From contig CAMOJA010000001.1 of assembly GCA_946616535.1 (NCBI GenBank), positions 124,001 to 188,000 on the forward strand: a stretch of 64,000 bases of DNA, in the 5' to 3' direction. The notes beneath the pieces are model-generated. The model was not told the DNA's origin. It saw only the letters and a list, made by a program, of their open reading frames with translations, and did not search any database. Shown here piece by piece: positions 7,888 through 16,100 of the stretch (position 1 is its first letter; the number at the start of each line of letters is the position of its first letter). A program made the translations under genes and the position numbers. This DNA is from an uncultured Bacteroidales bacterium (GTDB taxonomy: Bacteria > Bacteroidota > Bacteroidia > Bacteroidales > Paludibacteraceae).

Positions 7888-9369
7888 TTACATCGTCTTG
7901 ATGATTTGGCAGAGCCAGGAGTAGCATCGTTCGGTGGAGGGGATAGAGAGTCGTTCCTGCGGGGAGTGAACGCCGTACATCTGCGGACCGATGGAAACCA
8001 TATCGAGATACGGGTATTTCTCGAGGAACAAACCGCACTCCAGTCCCGCATGGATAGCCAGCACTTTCGGTTCAGCTTTGAATAAATCGGTGTATGCTTT
8101 CTTCACCACCTCCAGCAGTTCCGATTTCGGATTCGGAGCCCAACCCGGGTAGCCGTCACCGTGTGTGACCTCATCGCAGGCTAAGGACAAAGCTTGTTCT
8201 ACTGCCCACTTGAGATGATGCTTAGCCGGTTCTTTGGAGGAGCGCTGGGAAGTATTTATCTCGATATAGCCCTCTCTCATCTTGATAGAGGCCAAATTGG
8301 TGGAGGTCTCGACGAGTCCGGGTATGTCTTTGCTCATGGCGATCATGCCGTGCGGACATTCGCAAAGTGCCATGACGAGGCGATACGCTTTGTCGGCAGG
8401 GATGAATAGCTCCGGCATGTCCGTAGTCTCGAGTTCAAGACGCATGTCTTTTTCCACTTCACCGAAGACGCCTTCCATCTGGGCTACGAAATGATTCCAT
8501 TCGATACGAATCTGCTCTTTGTACGCCATAGGTATCGCGATGACCGCTTCTGCTTCCCGCGCGATGGCATTGCGGAGGTTTCCTCCGTTAATAGAGGCCA
8601 GTTGTACCTCCGTCTGCGGCCAGATACGTGCTAAGAACCAAACGATGAGCTGATTAGCGTTAGCGCGACCTTTATTGATATCATCGCCGGAGTGGCCGCC
8701 GAGCAATCCCGATACGCTCAAGCGGATTGGGATTGCATTTATGATTTGAGATTTATGATTTAGGATTTGGGGGTCATAATGCATTTTGGCGAGGGTGTCG
8801 ATGCCACCGGCGCAGCCGATGAAGATCTGGCCGTCATCCTCGGAGTCGATATTGATGAGGCGTTTATGTTTGAGCATGCCATCCTGCAGTTTTATTGCGC
8901 CGGTCAGTCCGGTCTCTTCATCGACGGTAAAGAGGCACTCGATAGCGGGGTGCGGCAGGTTGGGATCGGTGATAGCGGCAAGTGCCATCGCAATACCAAT
9001 ACCATCGTCGGCACCGAGGGTGGTTCCTTTGGCTTTGAGCCACTCGCCATCGACGTATGTCTCGATCGGATCACGCATGAAATCGTGCTGCACATTCCCG
9101 TCTTTCTCGGCTACCATATCCATGTGCGCCTGCAGGATGACGCCCTCATGGTTTTCGTATCCGGGTGTAGCCGGAACACGCATAATGACGTTCATCGCTT
9201 CATCCGCGATGCACTCGATCTGATGTTCTGCGGCGAAATCCTGTAACCATTTACTGATTTGTTCCTCATGTTTCGAGGGGCGGGGGACTTTGCAGATCTC
9301 TGCAAAGATGTCAAATACATTTTTGCAATTTGTCATTTGTGATTTGTCATTTGTGATTTGTGATTTCAT
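7888..9369 (-). CDS. pepD: aminoacyl-histidine dipeptidase (peptidase M20)
   Basis: A 493-residue cytosolic metallopeptidase. The first metal-site motif AHMDM is at 81-85, the bridging DD at 121-122, and the catalytic and metal-binding EE at 151-152 (DEETG). The length matches PepD dipeptidases, which release amino acids from Xaa-His dipeptides. The first 14 residues (KSQITNDKSQMTN) and residues 201-211 (QILNHKSQIIN) come from 7-base arrays and are absent from the family pattern I know. The start is uncertain: ATG 9369 lies inside the preceding gene, ATG 9336 starts just after it. Likely co-transcribed with the MATE gene. Confidence 0.9.
   Translation of the reverse strand: MKSQITNDKSQMTNCKNVFDIFAEICKVPRPSKHEEQISKWLQDFAAEHQIECIADEAMNVIMRVPATPGYENHEGVILQAHMDMVAEKDGNVQHDFMRDPIETYVDGEWLKAKGTTLGADDGIGIAMALAAITDPNLPHPAIECLFTVDEETGLTGAIKLQDGMLKHKRLINIDSEDDGQIFIGCAGGIDTLAKMHYDPQILNHKSQIINAIPIRLSVSGLLGGHSGDDINKGRANANQLIVWFLARIWPQTEVQLASINGGNLRNAIAREAEAVIAIPMAYKEQIRIEWNHFVAQMEGVFGEVEKDMRLELETTDMPELFIPADKAYRLVMALCECPHGMIAMSKDIPGLVETSTNLASIKMREGYIEINTSQRSSKEPAKHHLKWAVEQALSLACDEVTHGDGYPGWAPNPKSELLEVVKKAYTDLFKAEPKVLAIHAGLECGLFLEKYPYLDMVSIGPQMYGVHSPQERLSIPSTERCYSWLCQIIKTM
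8741..8768. repeat. 7-base array inside pepD
   Basis: Four heptamers (atgattt, gagattt, atgattt, aggattt), in frame, encoding an extra Asn/Lys/Gln/Ile-rich loop at pepD residues 201-211. Confidence 0.85.
9325..9366. repeat. 7-base array spanning the MATE stop and pepD start
   Basis: Six heptamers (gcaattt, gtcattt, gtgattt, gtcattt, gtgattt, gtgattt). The array supplies the last codons and stop of the MATE gene and the first codons of pepD. Confidence 0.9.
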
Positions 9370-10756
9370 ATTTTAGTCGTTTTAGTTGCTTGTTAAACCG
9401 TATATGGAAGAGCACGGCAGGGATAGCGAGTGCGATGATAAACGCCAACCACATCCCTTTGGCGCCGAGTCCGAGGGTGAAGGTTAAGTATATCCCCAGC
9501 GGCAGGGCGACGGCAATATAGGCGAAGAGGGCGATACGCATCGGTACGCGTACATCCTGTATGCCGCGCAGCATAGCGGCACCGATGCACTGTAGTCCGT
9601 CCGCATATTGGAAAAGTCCACCGATGAGCAGTAAGGTCGAAGCGATGGGAATAACCTGGGGGTCGTCGGTGAAGATATAGGGTATATACTTTCTTCCGAA
9701 GATCATAATAGCCGCTCCTATGGTATTCATCAGCAGGCATAGATGCACCGATGCATGGCTCGCCATCCGTACAGCTTGCAGATCCCCTTTGCCTAATTGA
9801 TGCGAGACGCGGATGGTAGTTGCCGAACCGATACCTAATGCCAGCATGAAGGTTAAGTCGCACATCTGGTTCGCTATATGATGCGCCGCAAGAGCTTCTT
9901 TACTGATCCATCCGATGATGACGAAGGAAGCGGTGAAGAGAAACGCCTCCGCAAAAGACTGCAAACCGATAGGTGTTCCGAGGGCTATCAAGTGCTCCAC
10001 TTCGCGCCGCGTAATCATCCATCGACGGATGGACTGAAGATATCGACGCCATTCGGTTTTGCATGCCATCGCGATAAAGAAACAAACGGGCATGAGAAGT
10101 CGGGCAATAAGCGTTGCCCATCCTGCTCCTTCTGCTCCCATGGGTTGAACCCCCCAATGGCCGAAGATAAGCACCCAGTTCAGGCCGATATTGAGCAGGT
10201 TGCACCCCACGGTAATCATCATTGCCACGAAGGTGTTTCCGAGCCCCTCCAAGAACTGCTTGGAGAAGCAGAATAGCAGGAACGGAATGATAGAAAGCAC
10301 AATTAAAATAAAGTACGGGCGCGCGCATGCGGAGACATCGGGTTCTTGTCCGAAATAGTCGAGGTATGGGATGCAGGGCACCAACAAGGCCAAGGAGAGA
10401 ATGCTGACGAGCGCGGTAAAGACAAGGCCATTCGCAAGATACGAACTGATTTGCTCATGTTTATGGGCTATCTCCTCATCCGTCGTTCCTTGCTGCAGCA
10501 GTTTCTCCAATCGTCCATGCACATGTCCTACCAGCGGCGTGATACCCATCAATGCACCCATGGAGAAGACCATGACGGTGAAGAAGATGGCGTTGGAGAA
10601 ACTCACCGCCGCCAAATCCGTTGTGCCATAGTGACCGACCATGATAGAGTCCGCCAAACCAACCATCGCCGCACCTAATTGGGTAAGCATCACGGGGAAC
10701 GCCACTTGCAAGTTGCGTTTGTAATACGGCAAATATGTGCGAAACGAATAGGTCAT
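9347..10756 (-). CDS. MATE family multidrug/cation antiporter
   Basis: A 469-residue inner-membrane protein with about 12 hydrophobic segments and NorM-like features near the start (QLGAAMVGLADSIMVGHYGTTDLAAVSFSNA). MATE proteins export drugs or organic cations in exchange for Na+ or H+. I use ATG 10756 (MTYSFRTYLPYYK) because the longer frame up to 10831 would read through the promoter and a 7-base array. The C-terminal residues (KYEITNHK) derive from the array shared with pepD. It heads the MATE-pepD transcript and is divergent from the outer-membrane protein at 10859. Confidence 0.85.
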   Translation of the reverse strand: MTYSFRTYLPYYKRNLQVAFPVMLTQLGAAMVGLADSIMVGHYGTTDLAAVSFSNAIFFTVMVFSMGALMGITPLVGHVHGRLEKLLQQGTTDEEIAHKHEQISSYLANGLVFTALVSILSLALLVPCIPYLDYFGQEPDVSACARPYFILIVLSIIPFLLFCFSKQFLEGLGNTFVAMMITVGCNLLNIGLNWVLIFGHWGVQPMGAEGAGWATLIARLLMPVCFFIAMACKTEWRRYLQSIRRWMITRREVEHLIALGTPIGLQSFAEAFLFTASFVIIGWISKEALAAHHIANQMCDLTFMLALGIGSATTIRVSHQLGKGDLQAVRMASHASVHLCLLMNTIGAAIMIFGRKYIPYIFTDDPQVIPIASTLLLIGGLFQYADGLQCIGAAMLRGIQDVRVPMRIALFAYIAVALPLGIYLTFTLGLGAKGMWLAFIIALAIPAVLFHIRFNKQLKRLKYEITNHK

Positions 10757-10771
10757 ACCACAAATCGGGCA

Positions 10772-10779
10772 CAAAGTTA
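10772..10779 (-). promoter_or_regulatory. MATE-pepD promoter (-7 box)
   Basis: Minus-strand TAACTTTG (10779-10772), 16 bases before ATG 10756. The expected -33 position falls inside a 7-base array and lacks a clear TTG. Confidence 0.5.
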
Positions 10780-10788
10780 CAAAAAATA

Positions 10789-10820
10789 ATTGAAAATTGA
10801 AAATTGAAAATTGAAAATTT
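10789..10820. repeat. 7-base array between divergent promoters
   Basis: Four exact tgaaaat units (10791-10818) with partial ends. It fills the space between the MATE and outer-membrane-protein promoters. Confidence 0.9.
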
Positions 10821-10849
10821 GCATAATTCATGGAATTTTTGTAATTTTG
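10818..10849 (+). promoter_or_regulatory. promoter of the outer-membrane protein gene
   Basis: TTTG at 10818-10821, 20-base spacer, TAATTTTG at 10842-10849. The -33 box is formed at the edge of the 7-base array. Confidence 0.75.
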
Positions 10850-10858
10850 CAGCCGATT

Positions 10859-11626
10859 ATGAAAAAATTAGGAATAATTTTGTTATTTCTGGCCCTTTCG
10901 ACGGGCTTCATCCTGGCGGATGATAACAATAAACCGGCATACCAGATAGCGGACAACACCTTCTTTGATCCGACGCGCAAAGAGCAGACCAAGGAAGCCT
11001 ATAATTTCCGTGTGGATTATCGTCTGGAGGTCGGATATGTCCAGCATTGGCAACGTACGCGTAGAATCAGTTATCCGGATATGTACTTGCATGGTATTCG
11101 TCTGGGTGCTACGTTCTCGTTCGCGCTTCCTATGCGTTTTGATCTCCAGACGGGATTGCTCTATACCTTGGTATACGGACGGAATGACCAGCATTGGCGC
11201 TCGATCGATGCCCCTTCCGTGCAGACCGAGTATATTCGCCATCGCGTATTGGAGCATAACCTGACGATTCCGGTCCGCGTGTACTATACCGTTCCTTTGT
11301 GGAAACAGCTCAACCTCTTCTTCTTTACCGGTCCGCAGCTCCATATCGGCTTGGCGGAGAACGACTATCTGGTGGATTATCTGAGCGATGGTACCAAGAC
11401 TTGGTTGGAGAGCATCGGTGTGCCTACCGAGCCTTATGATCGCATGGCGGACCAAGTGATCCGCGCGAATATCCAATGGGGATTAGGCGGCGGTCTGGAG
11501 TGGGATCGTTATCGCTTGCAGGCGGGTTATGACTTCGGTTTGAATAACCTCGTCAAGCATCAGAAGACGAAAGATCAGTATATGGCCGAGTGGGGTTGGT
11601 TCGTCAGTTTCTCTTACAAGTTCTAA
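10859..11626 (+). CDS. outer-membrane beta-barrel protein
   Basis: A 255-residue protein with signal peptide (1-19, MKKLGIILLFLALSTGFILA) and alternating hydrophobic strands typical of an 8- to 10-stranded outer-membrane barrel (for example HGIRLGATFSFALPM, NIQWGLGGGLEWDRYRLQAGYDFGL), ending in Phe (WFVSFSYKF). General type: Bacteroidota outer-membrane beta-barrel (PorT-like families); the exact function is unknown. ATG 10859 is chosen since it begins the signal peptide 9 bases after the -7 box. It is convergent with the C69 peptidase gene and shares its terminator. Confidence 0.75.
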   Translation: MKKLGIILLFLALSTGFILADDNNKPAYQIADNTFFDPTRKEQTKEAYNFRVDYRLEVGYVQHWQRTRRISYPDMYLHGIRLGATFSFALPMRFDLQTGLLYTLVYGRNDQHWRSIDAPSVQTEYIRHRVLEHNLTIPVRVYYTVPLWKQLNLFFFTGPQLHIGLAENDYLVDYLSDGTKTWLESIGVPTEPYDRMADQVIRANIQWGLGGGLEWDRYRLQAGYDFGLNNLVKHQKTKDQYMAEWGWFVSFSYKF

Positions 11627-11627
11627 T

Positions 11628-11733
11628 GACCAATTATCAATGACCCGGAGCGTCCTCCCGACTAACGGGAGGAGCGGCCTCCGCCTAGAAGGGCAATTAT
11701 CAATTATCAATGACCAATTACCAATGACCATTA
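11628..11733. repeat. composite repeat: heptamers, palindrome, heptamers
   Basis: Left heptamers (11628-11643, atgacca, attatca), then palindrome copy 2 (11644-11694, cctcccg/cgggagg core), then right heptamers (11695-11733; caattat, caattat, caatgac, caattac, caatgac). The same order is seen at 20809-20914, which suggests one composite unit. Confidence 0.85.
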
Positions 11734-11765
11734 AAAAAAGCCTCTCAAGCGAGAGGCCTTTTTTT
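11733..11765. terminator. bidirectional terminator
   Basis: Stem gcctctc (11740-11746) with gagaggc (11751-11757), A run 11733-11739 and T run 11759-11765. It serves the convergent genes on both sides; the minus-strand stop codon lies in the T run. Confidence 0.9.
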
Positions 11766-13497
11766 ACTCATGGGTGATCTCCGGAGCTATTTTGCGTAAG
11801 AACTCTTCCGGGAACGCCAAGCGGTTCGGACCGCAACTGTGTCCGTATTGGTTGCGCTTGAACTGTCCGTTCTCTTCTTTGCGCTCTTGTCCGTCGATGA
11901 ACTTCGTGACGAGGTAGATATACAAGCGCTGCCAGTCCGCTACGAGGTTCTCTGCCTGCGAGCAGGAATAGGAAGTCAGGAATGCCCGAGCCTCTTCCTC
12001 GTTCAGCCCGGCGGCTTGTGCATCTACGCCGGGAACCTGCATATTGAATTTATCATCCCATGCCAATTGCAGTTCGCGAATATGCGGATACATGCGGCTA
12101 TACTTGGTGTAGGCCCAGTTGGCCACGATGTTGAACGTCCACCAGGCGCTGGTCGGCGAGAAAGTAAAACTATCGCCATTGTCTTCCGCAAAGCACTCCG
12201 GAATATGATTAATCCGGCAATACATCGGGGTATAGCAACTGCAAGCTGCATCGTCCACGCCGAACCAGAAGATTCCGCCTATTTTCGGGTCCACAAACGA
12301 CCGCATCTGGGCGATAAACGACCAGGCTGTCTGTTGTGTAGCCGTCGGTCGCTCATACCAGTATTGAAGCGTGTCCGTCGTCCCTTCTGCAGCTACTTTG
12401 AATCCCAATCCTCCATAACGCAGTTTGCTGTTCCATGGACCGGCGTCCGTTCCTTGCGTGATATCCAACGGCGTACCTTTGTATTCATCGCGCATACATT
12501 CCTTGAGGTCCTGTACACTCACTTTGCGATTCGGAACGATCCACAGCGGCATATGCTCGCCTTCGTCCTTTCCGTTCGTCTCGCGGAAGGTGGTGCCGGT
12601 AGCATAGTCGTAGTACGACTCCATATTCTCGAAATGGTTGAAGAATGACCATACGCGTGCCTCGCATACATATAAACCGCTGAAATCGAACGGGTTATAA
12701 GCCGCTTGATAGGAGAAGTCTTTGTCCTCCCCGCTGAAGAAACCTTTCTCGCGTGCCAAAGAGATCACCTCTTTATCCCACATCCAGTCGCCGTTGCATA
12801 CGCAGTTCAGTTTCTTCTCCAGCCGTTTCTGCTCCTTGGCTACCTTGCTGCTTACCTTCACTTTGCGTCCGATAGGAAGCGTCGTGATACGCGACTGATT
12901 AGCATGAGCGGCGATGGCATGATCCGGGATGCGAACCGCTACCCACGCTGCACCTTTCTTGCCCGGACCTTTTCCTATCAGGTCTAACATCCATACTTCG
13001 TTCGGGTCGCCGATAGAGAAGGTTTCGCCTTCCGATGCGTAACCGTACTCATTCACCAGCGAGATCATCCATTCGATGGCTTCGCGAGCCGTCTTACTGC
13101 GCTCCAGCGCAATATAAATCAGGCTGCCATAATCCACACCGACGGTGTCCCACAGCACTTCACGGCCACCCCAAGTGGTCTCACCTATCGTCACTTGATG
13201 CTCGTTCATATTACCTACTACCGAGTAGGTGTGCGCTATTTGAGGAATCGACCCTTGCGGACGACCGGTGTCCCAGTCGTACACCTCACGAACGGCTCCC
13301 TCAGGATAGTCTGCGGCAGGAGAGAAATGCAGAAAACCGTACATGCCGTACGAGTCAGCGGCATACGAAATCATTGTACTGCCGTCCACCGAGGCGTCTT
13401 TGCCCACGAGGAAGTTGGTACACGCCTGTATAGTTGAAAGGTGAAAGGTGAAAGGTGAAAGAAGCAGCAGGGCTGCAAATAGTCTAAGCTGTTTCAT
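11764..13497 (-). CDS. secreted C69-family dipeptidase
   Basis: A 577-residue exported peptidase. The signal peptide ends before Cys26 (QAC-TNFLVGKDASVDGS), the N-terminal nucleophile expected of family C69 (PepD-type Ntn hydrolases). Family features follow: NMNEHQVTIGETTWGGRE, ARTAREAIEWM-like segment and AHANQSRI. Such enzymes cleave dipeptides in the periplasm. Codons 14-21 of the signal peptide (SPFTFHLS) are encoded by a 7-base array. The gene overlaps the glycogen synthase gene by 4 bases (ATGA) and ends at the shared terminator. Confidence 0.88.
   Translation of the reverse strand: MKQLRLFAALLLLSPFTFHLSTIQACTNFLVGKDASVDGSTMISYAADSYGMYGFLHFSPAADYPEGAVREVYDWDTGRPQGSIPQIAHTYSVVGNMNEHQVTIGETTWGGREVLWDTVGVDYGSLIYIALERSKTAREAIEWMISLVNEYGYASEGETFSIGDPNEVWMLDLIGKGPGKKGAAWVAVRIPDHAIAAHANQSRITTLPIGRKVKVSSKVAKEQKRLEKKLNCVCNGDWMWDKEVISLAREKGFFSGEDKDFSYQAAYNPFDFSGLYVCEARVWSFFNHFENMESYYDYATGTTFRETNGKDEGEHMPLWIVPNRKVSVQDLKECMRDEYKGTPLDITQGTDAGPWNSKLRYGGLGFKVAAEGTTDTLQYWYERPTATQQTAWSFIAQMRSFVDPKIGGIFWFGVDDAACSCYTPMYCRINHIPECFAEDNGDSFTFSPTSAWWTFNIVANWAYTKYSRMYPHIRELQLAWDDKFNMQVPGVDAQAAGLNEEEARAFLTSYSCSQAENLVADWQRLYIYLVTKFIDGQERKEENGQFKRNQYGHSCGPNRLAFPEEFLRKIAPEITHE
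13435..13462. repeat. 7-base array in C69 signal-peptide codons
   Basis: Three exact tgaaagg units and one tgaaaga, in the signal-peptide coding region. Confidence 0.9.
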
Positions 13498-15050
13498 TTT
13501 GTTTTACGTTTGGTTGTTTTCTTGGGTTTGGAATTGCGGGCTGCGGCTTTGGTAAGCGCGATGGAATAGGCCTCGCGATAATATTTGAAGAAGTGCTTCC
13601 AGTCGGCTTTCTTCGCTACGGCGGCAGCGGCTTTGCGTGCTTTCTCCGTTTCCTCCGCATTCAGATGTGAGAAGCGGTAGAGGGCATCCGCGATGCGCTC
13701 GGTCACTTCGCCGAAGTTGCTGTCGTTGCGATCGATAACTACTACGCCGCCTTGCTCTTTCTGCCGAGCCGCCCATTCGCCATAACCCGCCAGCGACGTT
13801 GTGATGGTCGGTACGTGGAAGGCGCAGGACTCGAGGGGAGTATACCCCCAAGGTTCGTAGTACGACGGGAAGACCGTCACGTCCATGCCGATCAGCAGGT
13901 CGTAATAACTCATGCCGAACAGCGGATCGTGTCCGTCCAGATAATACGGCACAAAAACGGCATTTACTTTACCCTTGCGCGAAGGAGCGCGGTCTAAATA
14001 TGGAATCATCACAAACGCGATCACCTCGCGTTCGGGTTGCGTGCTGTGATAGATCTTTTGTGCTAACTTATCCAGCGCTTCGGCGAACGCATCGATACCT
14101 TTATTCTTCCATTCCAGTCGCCCCGAGATACAGAGCAACAGCGCGTTCTCAGGTACCACTCCGCCTAATTTCTCTCCGGCTACTTTGCGCAGTGCCGTAC
14201 GGGCTTTCTCGCGCTTGATATCGAACTCCTTGCCTTTCGGAACAAAGGTCGGTTCGAATCCGTTCGGAGTCTCGATATCTACCGGCTTGTCCAGTAATTG
14301 CTTGCATTCCCGAGCGGTGATATAACTGACAGTTGTGAAGCAGTCCGCCCAATGAGCCGCTTGTTTCTCCACCGAGTGTTTGCTCACCATATTCAGCTCC
14401 GCTGCCATCTGATCGCCGTTATACCCCTCGAAATAGTCGTAAAGCGGCTTGCCGTTTCCGGCTATCGAACGACCGATACCCGTCGCATGAGTGGTAAACA
14501 AAGTGGCTATCTCCGGACAATGATCCTCCAGATAGAAGATCGAGAAAGCGGTCTGCCATTCGTTCGCATGCATGCAGAACTTAGGTTTACTAACGCCTCT
14601 AAAGTGACCAGTGAGATAGTTATACAAACTTTCCATAACCATGCCGGCTGTATAACTGAATAGACACGACTCGTCATAATCACCATAGGCCGCATGGCTC
14701 TGCACTTGGAATTTGTTCCAAGCCCAGGCGTAGATGCTGTCTTTTTGCGGCCACATCGCGTCGAACTTCAGCAGGATCGCTATCGGCTCTCCCGGCACTT
14801 GCCATCTGCCGATACGAATCGGAATCTCCAATGACCTATCACCAATCACCAATGACCAATCTTTAAGAAGATTTTTGTCCTCCTTAAAATAAATATCGCT
14901 GTGTGCTCCGAAATCGGGGCCGAAGAAAAAGACCTTGTCCGGGTGCTCTGCTTGCATCGATGCGGCGCGCGTACTGAGTACGGCGTAGATTCCGCCTACG
15001 CGGTTGCATACTTCCCATGAGGTCTCAAAAATATAATCAGGACTTAGCAT
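13494..15050 (-). CDS. glycogen synthase, GT3-like
   Basis: A 518-residue glycosyltransferase whose N-terminus (FETSWEVCNRVGGIYAVLSTRA) and HANEWQTAF and TTHATGIGRS segments match the eukaryote-like GT3 glycogen synthases found in Bacteroidota. The C-terminal Rossmann half carries FPSYYEPWGYTPLE, the sugar-nucleotide site with the E-x7-E type acidic pair. It would extend glycogen from a nucleotide-sugar. A 7-base array is inserted in frame at about residues 63-75 (KDWSLVIGDRSLE). The tail is very basic (SKPKKTTKRKTK). It lies in a run with miaA, a PKD lipoprotein and the C69 peptidase. Confidence 0.88.
   Translation of the reverse strand: MLSPDYIFETSWEVCNRVGGIYAVLSTRAASMQAEHPDKVFFFGPDFGAHSDIYFKEDKNLLKDWSLVIGDRSLEIPIRIGRWQVPGEPIAILLKFDAMWPQKDSIYAWAWNKFQVQSHAAYGDYDESCLFSYTAGMVMESLYNYLTGHFRGVSKPKFCMHANEWQTAFSIFYLEDHCPEIATLFTTHATGIGRSIAGNGKPLYDYFEGYNGDQMAAELNMVSKHSVEKQAAHWADCFTTVSYITARECKQLLDKPVDIETPNGFEPTFVPKGKEFDIKREKARTALRKVAGEKLGGVVPENALLLCISGRLEWKNKGIDAFAEALDKLAQKIYHSTQPEREVIAFVMIPYLDRAPSRKGKVNAVFVPYYLDGHDPLFGMSYYDLLIGMDVTVFPSYYEPWGYTPLESCAFHVPTITTSLAGYGEWAARQKEQGGVVVIDRNDSNFGEVTERIADALYRFSHLNAEETEKARKAAAAVAKKADWKHFFKYYREAYSIALTKAAARNSKPKKTTKRKTK
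14828..14862. repeat. 7-base array inside the glycogen synthase gene
   Basis: Five heptamers (ccaatga, cctatca, ccaatca, ccaatga, ccaatct), in frame. Confidence 0.9.
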
Positions 15051-15062
15051 GTGTTCTATCGT

Positions 15063-16100
15063 TTATTCGTTAGGAATAGGATTCGATGCCAATTTGGTCA
15101 CATCGCTCAGGTTGTTCAGCAGCAATGGGGTAGTGACGAACTTATTATTGTCTGACCCGATGAACGGCATGTACCATACGCCTTGCGCATTCGCCCAATA
15201 GATGCGGTTATCTACTGCATCTAACGTCATTGCATTGCACGGCGTTCCGTCGATCAGCTCAAGATACGTTCCGTCGATATTGGCAACCCATAACCCCTTT
15301 GCGCGAATGTAAATCTTGCGATTGAAGATATGAAAACCTTCGATCTGCGGGAATATCTGCTGCAATTCGCTCAGGTAGAACGTGCTGTCGTTATAGATCT
15401 GCATCGTATCTTGCTCGATGTCGAGCAGGTAAGTCGTCAACTCATCGGCTTTACGGAGTTTCTCTGCGCGCTCGCCGAAGATACGTTGCATGTAGTCGCC
15501 CGACCCGGTTCGCATACCTATCGAGTTCGTCTCGCGATCCCGGACATCAAACTCCTTTCGCACATCCGTCGTATCGCCGTTCAGGATCACGCGCAAACGA
15601 ATAGCCAGCGTTGCGGCTTTCGTGAAATAGACGTGCAGCGTCGAGATACTGGTTGTGGTATCTACTACCACAATATCCGGATCTTCCGCATCCGTCTCCG
15701 TGTACCATTCATATTCCACCTTGTAGTTATACGGGTTATAGACATTGGCGGTGAAGGTATAGTCCTCGTAGATATAGAAAACACTGTCTTCGCAAACAAA
15801 GGTAGGAATGGTATCATATACCGTGATCTCCTTGGTCTCGCGCAGCGAGTTCTTCTTATCCACTTTCAGCACGACCAGATACGAACCCGGACGTTTATAC
15901 GTATGGCTGGGCGACTTCAAGGTCGAAGAAGCGCCATCGCCGTAAGACCACTCCCATTCCTCTCCCGAGGAACTGAGGTTCGTGAATCGGACGGTCTCTC
16001 CTGCGCGGGGAGCGGTCGGACTGAACGTGAAGTCCACCTGCGTCTTCTTACAAGCTATCAGCGCGCAGCAAAGCGTCAATAATAGAAACGTTTTTTTCAT
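15063..16100 (-). CDS. PKD-domain lipoprotein
   Basis: A 345-residue predicted lipoprotein: signal MKKTFLLLTLCCALIAC with the lipid-bearing Cys at 17. A PKD fold follows (about 22-95; WEWSYGDGASSTLKSPSHTYKRPGSY is the signature region, here shown only in part: YGDG and HTY). The C-terminal half (about 210-345) looks like a small propeller-type or sensor region with repeated YWANAQGVWYMPF-like strands. PKD domains mediate protein or glycan contacts at the surface. Start at ATG 16100 (alternative 16106 or 16115). The first 53 bases overlap the end of miaA. Function unknown. Confidence 0.75.
   Translation of the reverse strand: MKKTFLLLTLCCALIACKKTQVDFTFSPTAPRAGETVRFTNLSSSGEEWEWSYGDGASSTLKSPSHTYKRPGSYLVVLKVDKKNSLRETKEITVYDTIPTFVCEDSVFYIYEDYTFTANVYNPYNYKVEYEWYTETDAEDPDIVVVDTTTSISTLHVYFTKAATLAIRLRVILNGDTTDVRKEFDVRDRETNSIGMRTGSGDYMQRIFGERAEKLRKADELTTYLLDIEQDTMQIYNDSTFYLSELQQIFPQIEGFHIFNRKIYIRAKGLWVANIDGTYLELIDGTPCNAMTLDAVDNRIYWANAQGVWYMPFIGSDNNKFVTTPLLLNNLSDVTKLASNPIPNE

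Noticed and set aside
9325..9366. Heptamer arrays as a CRISPR
   Set aside because: Units are 7 bases without spacers, and no cas genes are present.
10789..10820. Arrays as assembly artefacts
   Set aside because: Units vary within arrays, many unit types occur, and arrays inside genes keep reading frames, which artefacts would not.
15330..16082. A 250-codon plus-strand frame opposite the PKD lipoprotein
   Set aside because: No recognisable motif, no promoter, and the opposite strand has a clear lipoprotein signal and PKD motif.
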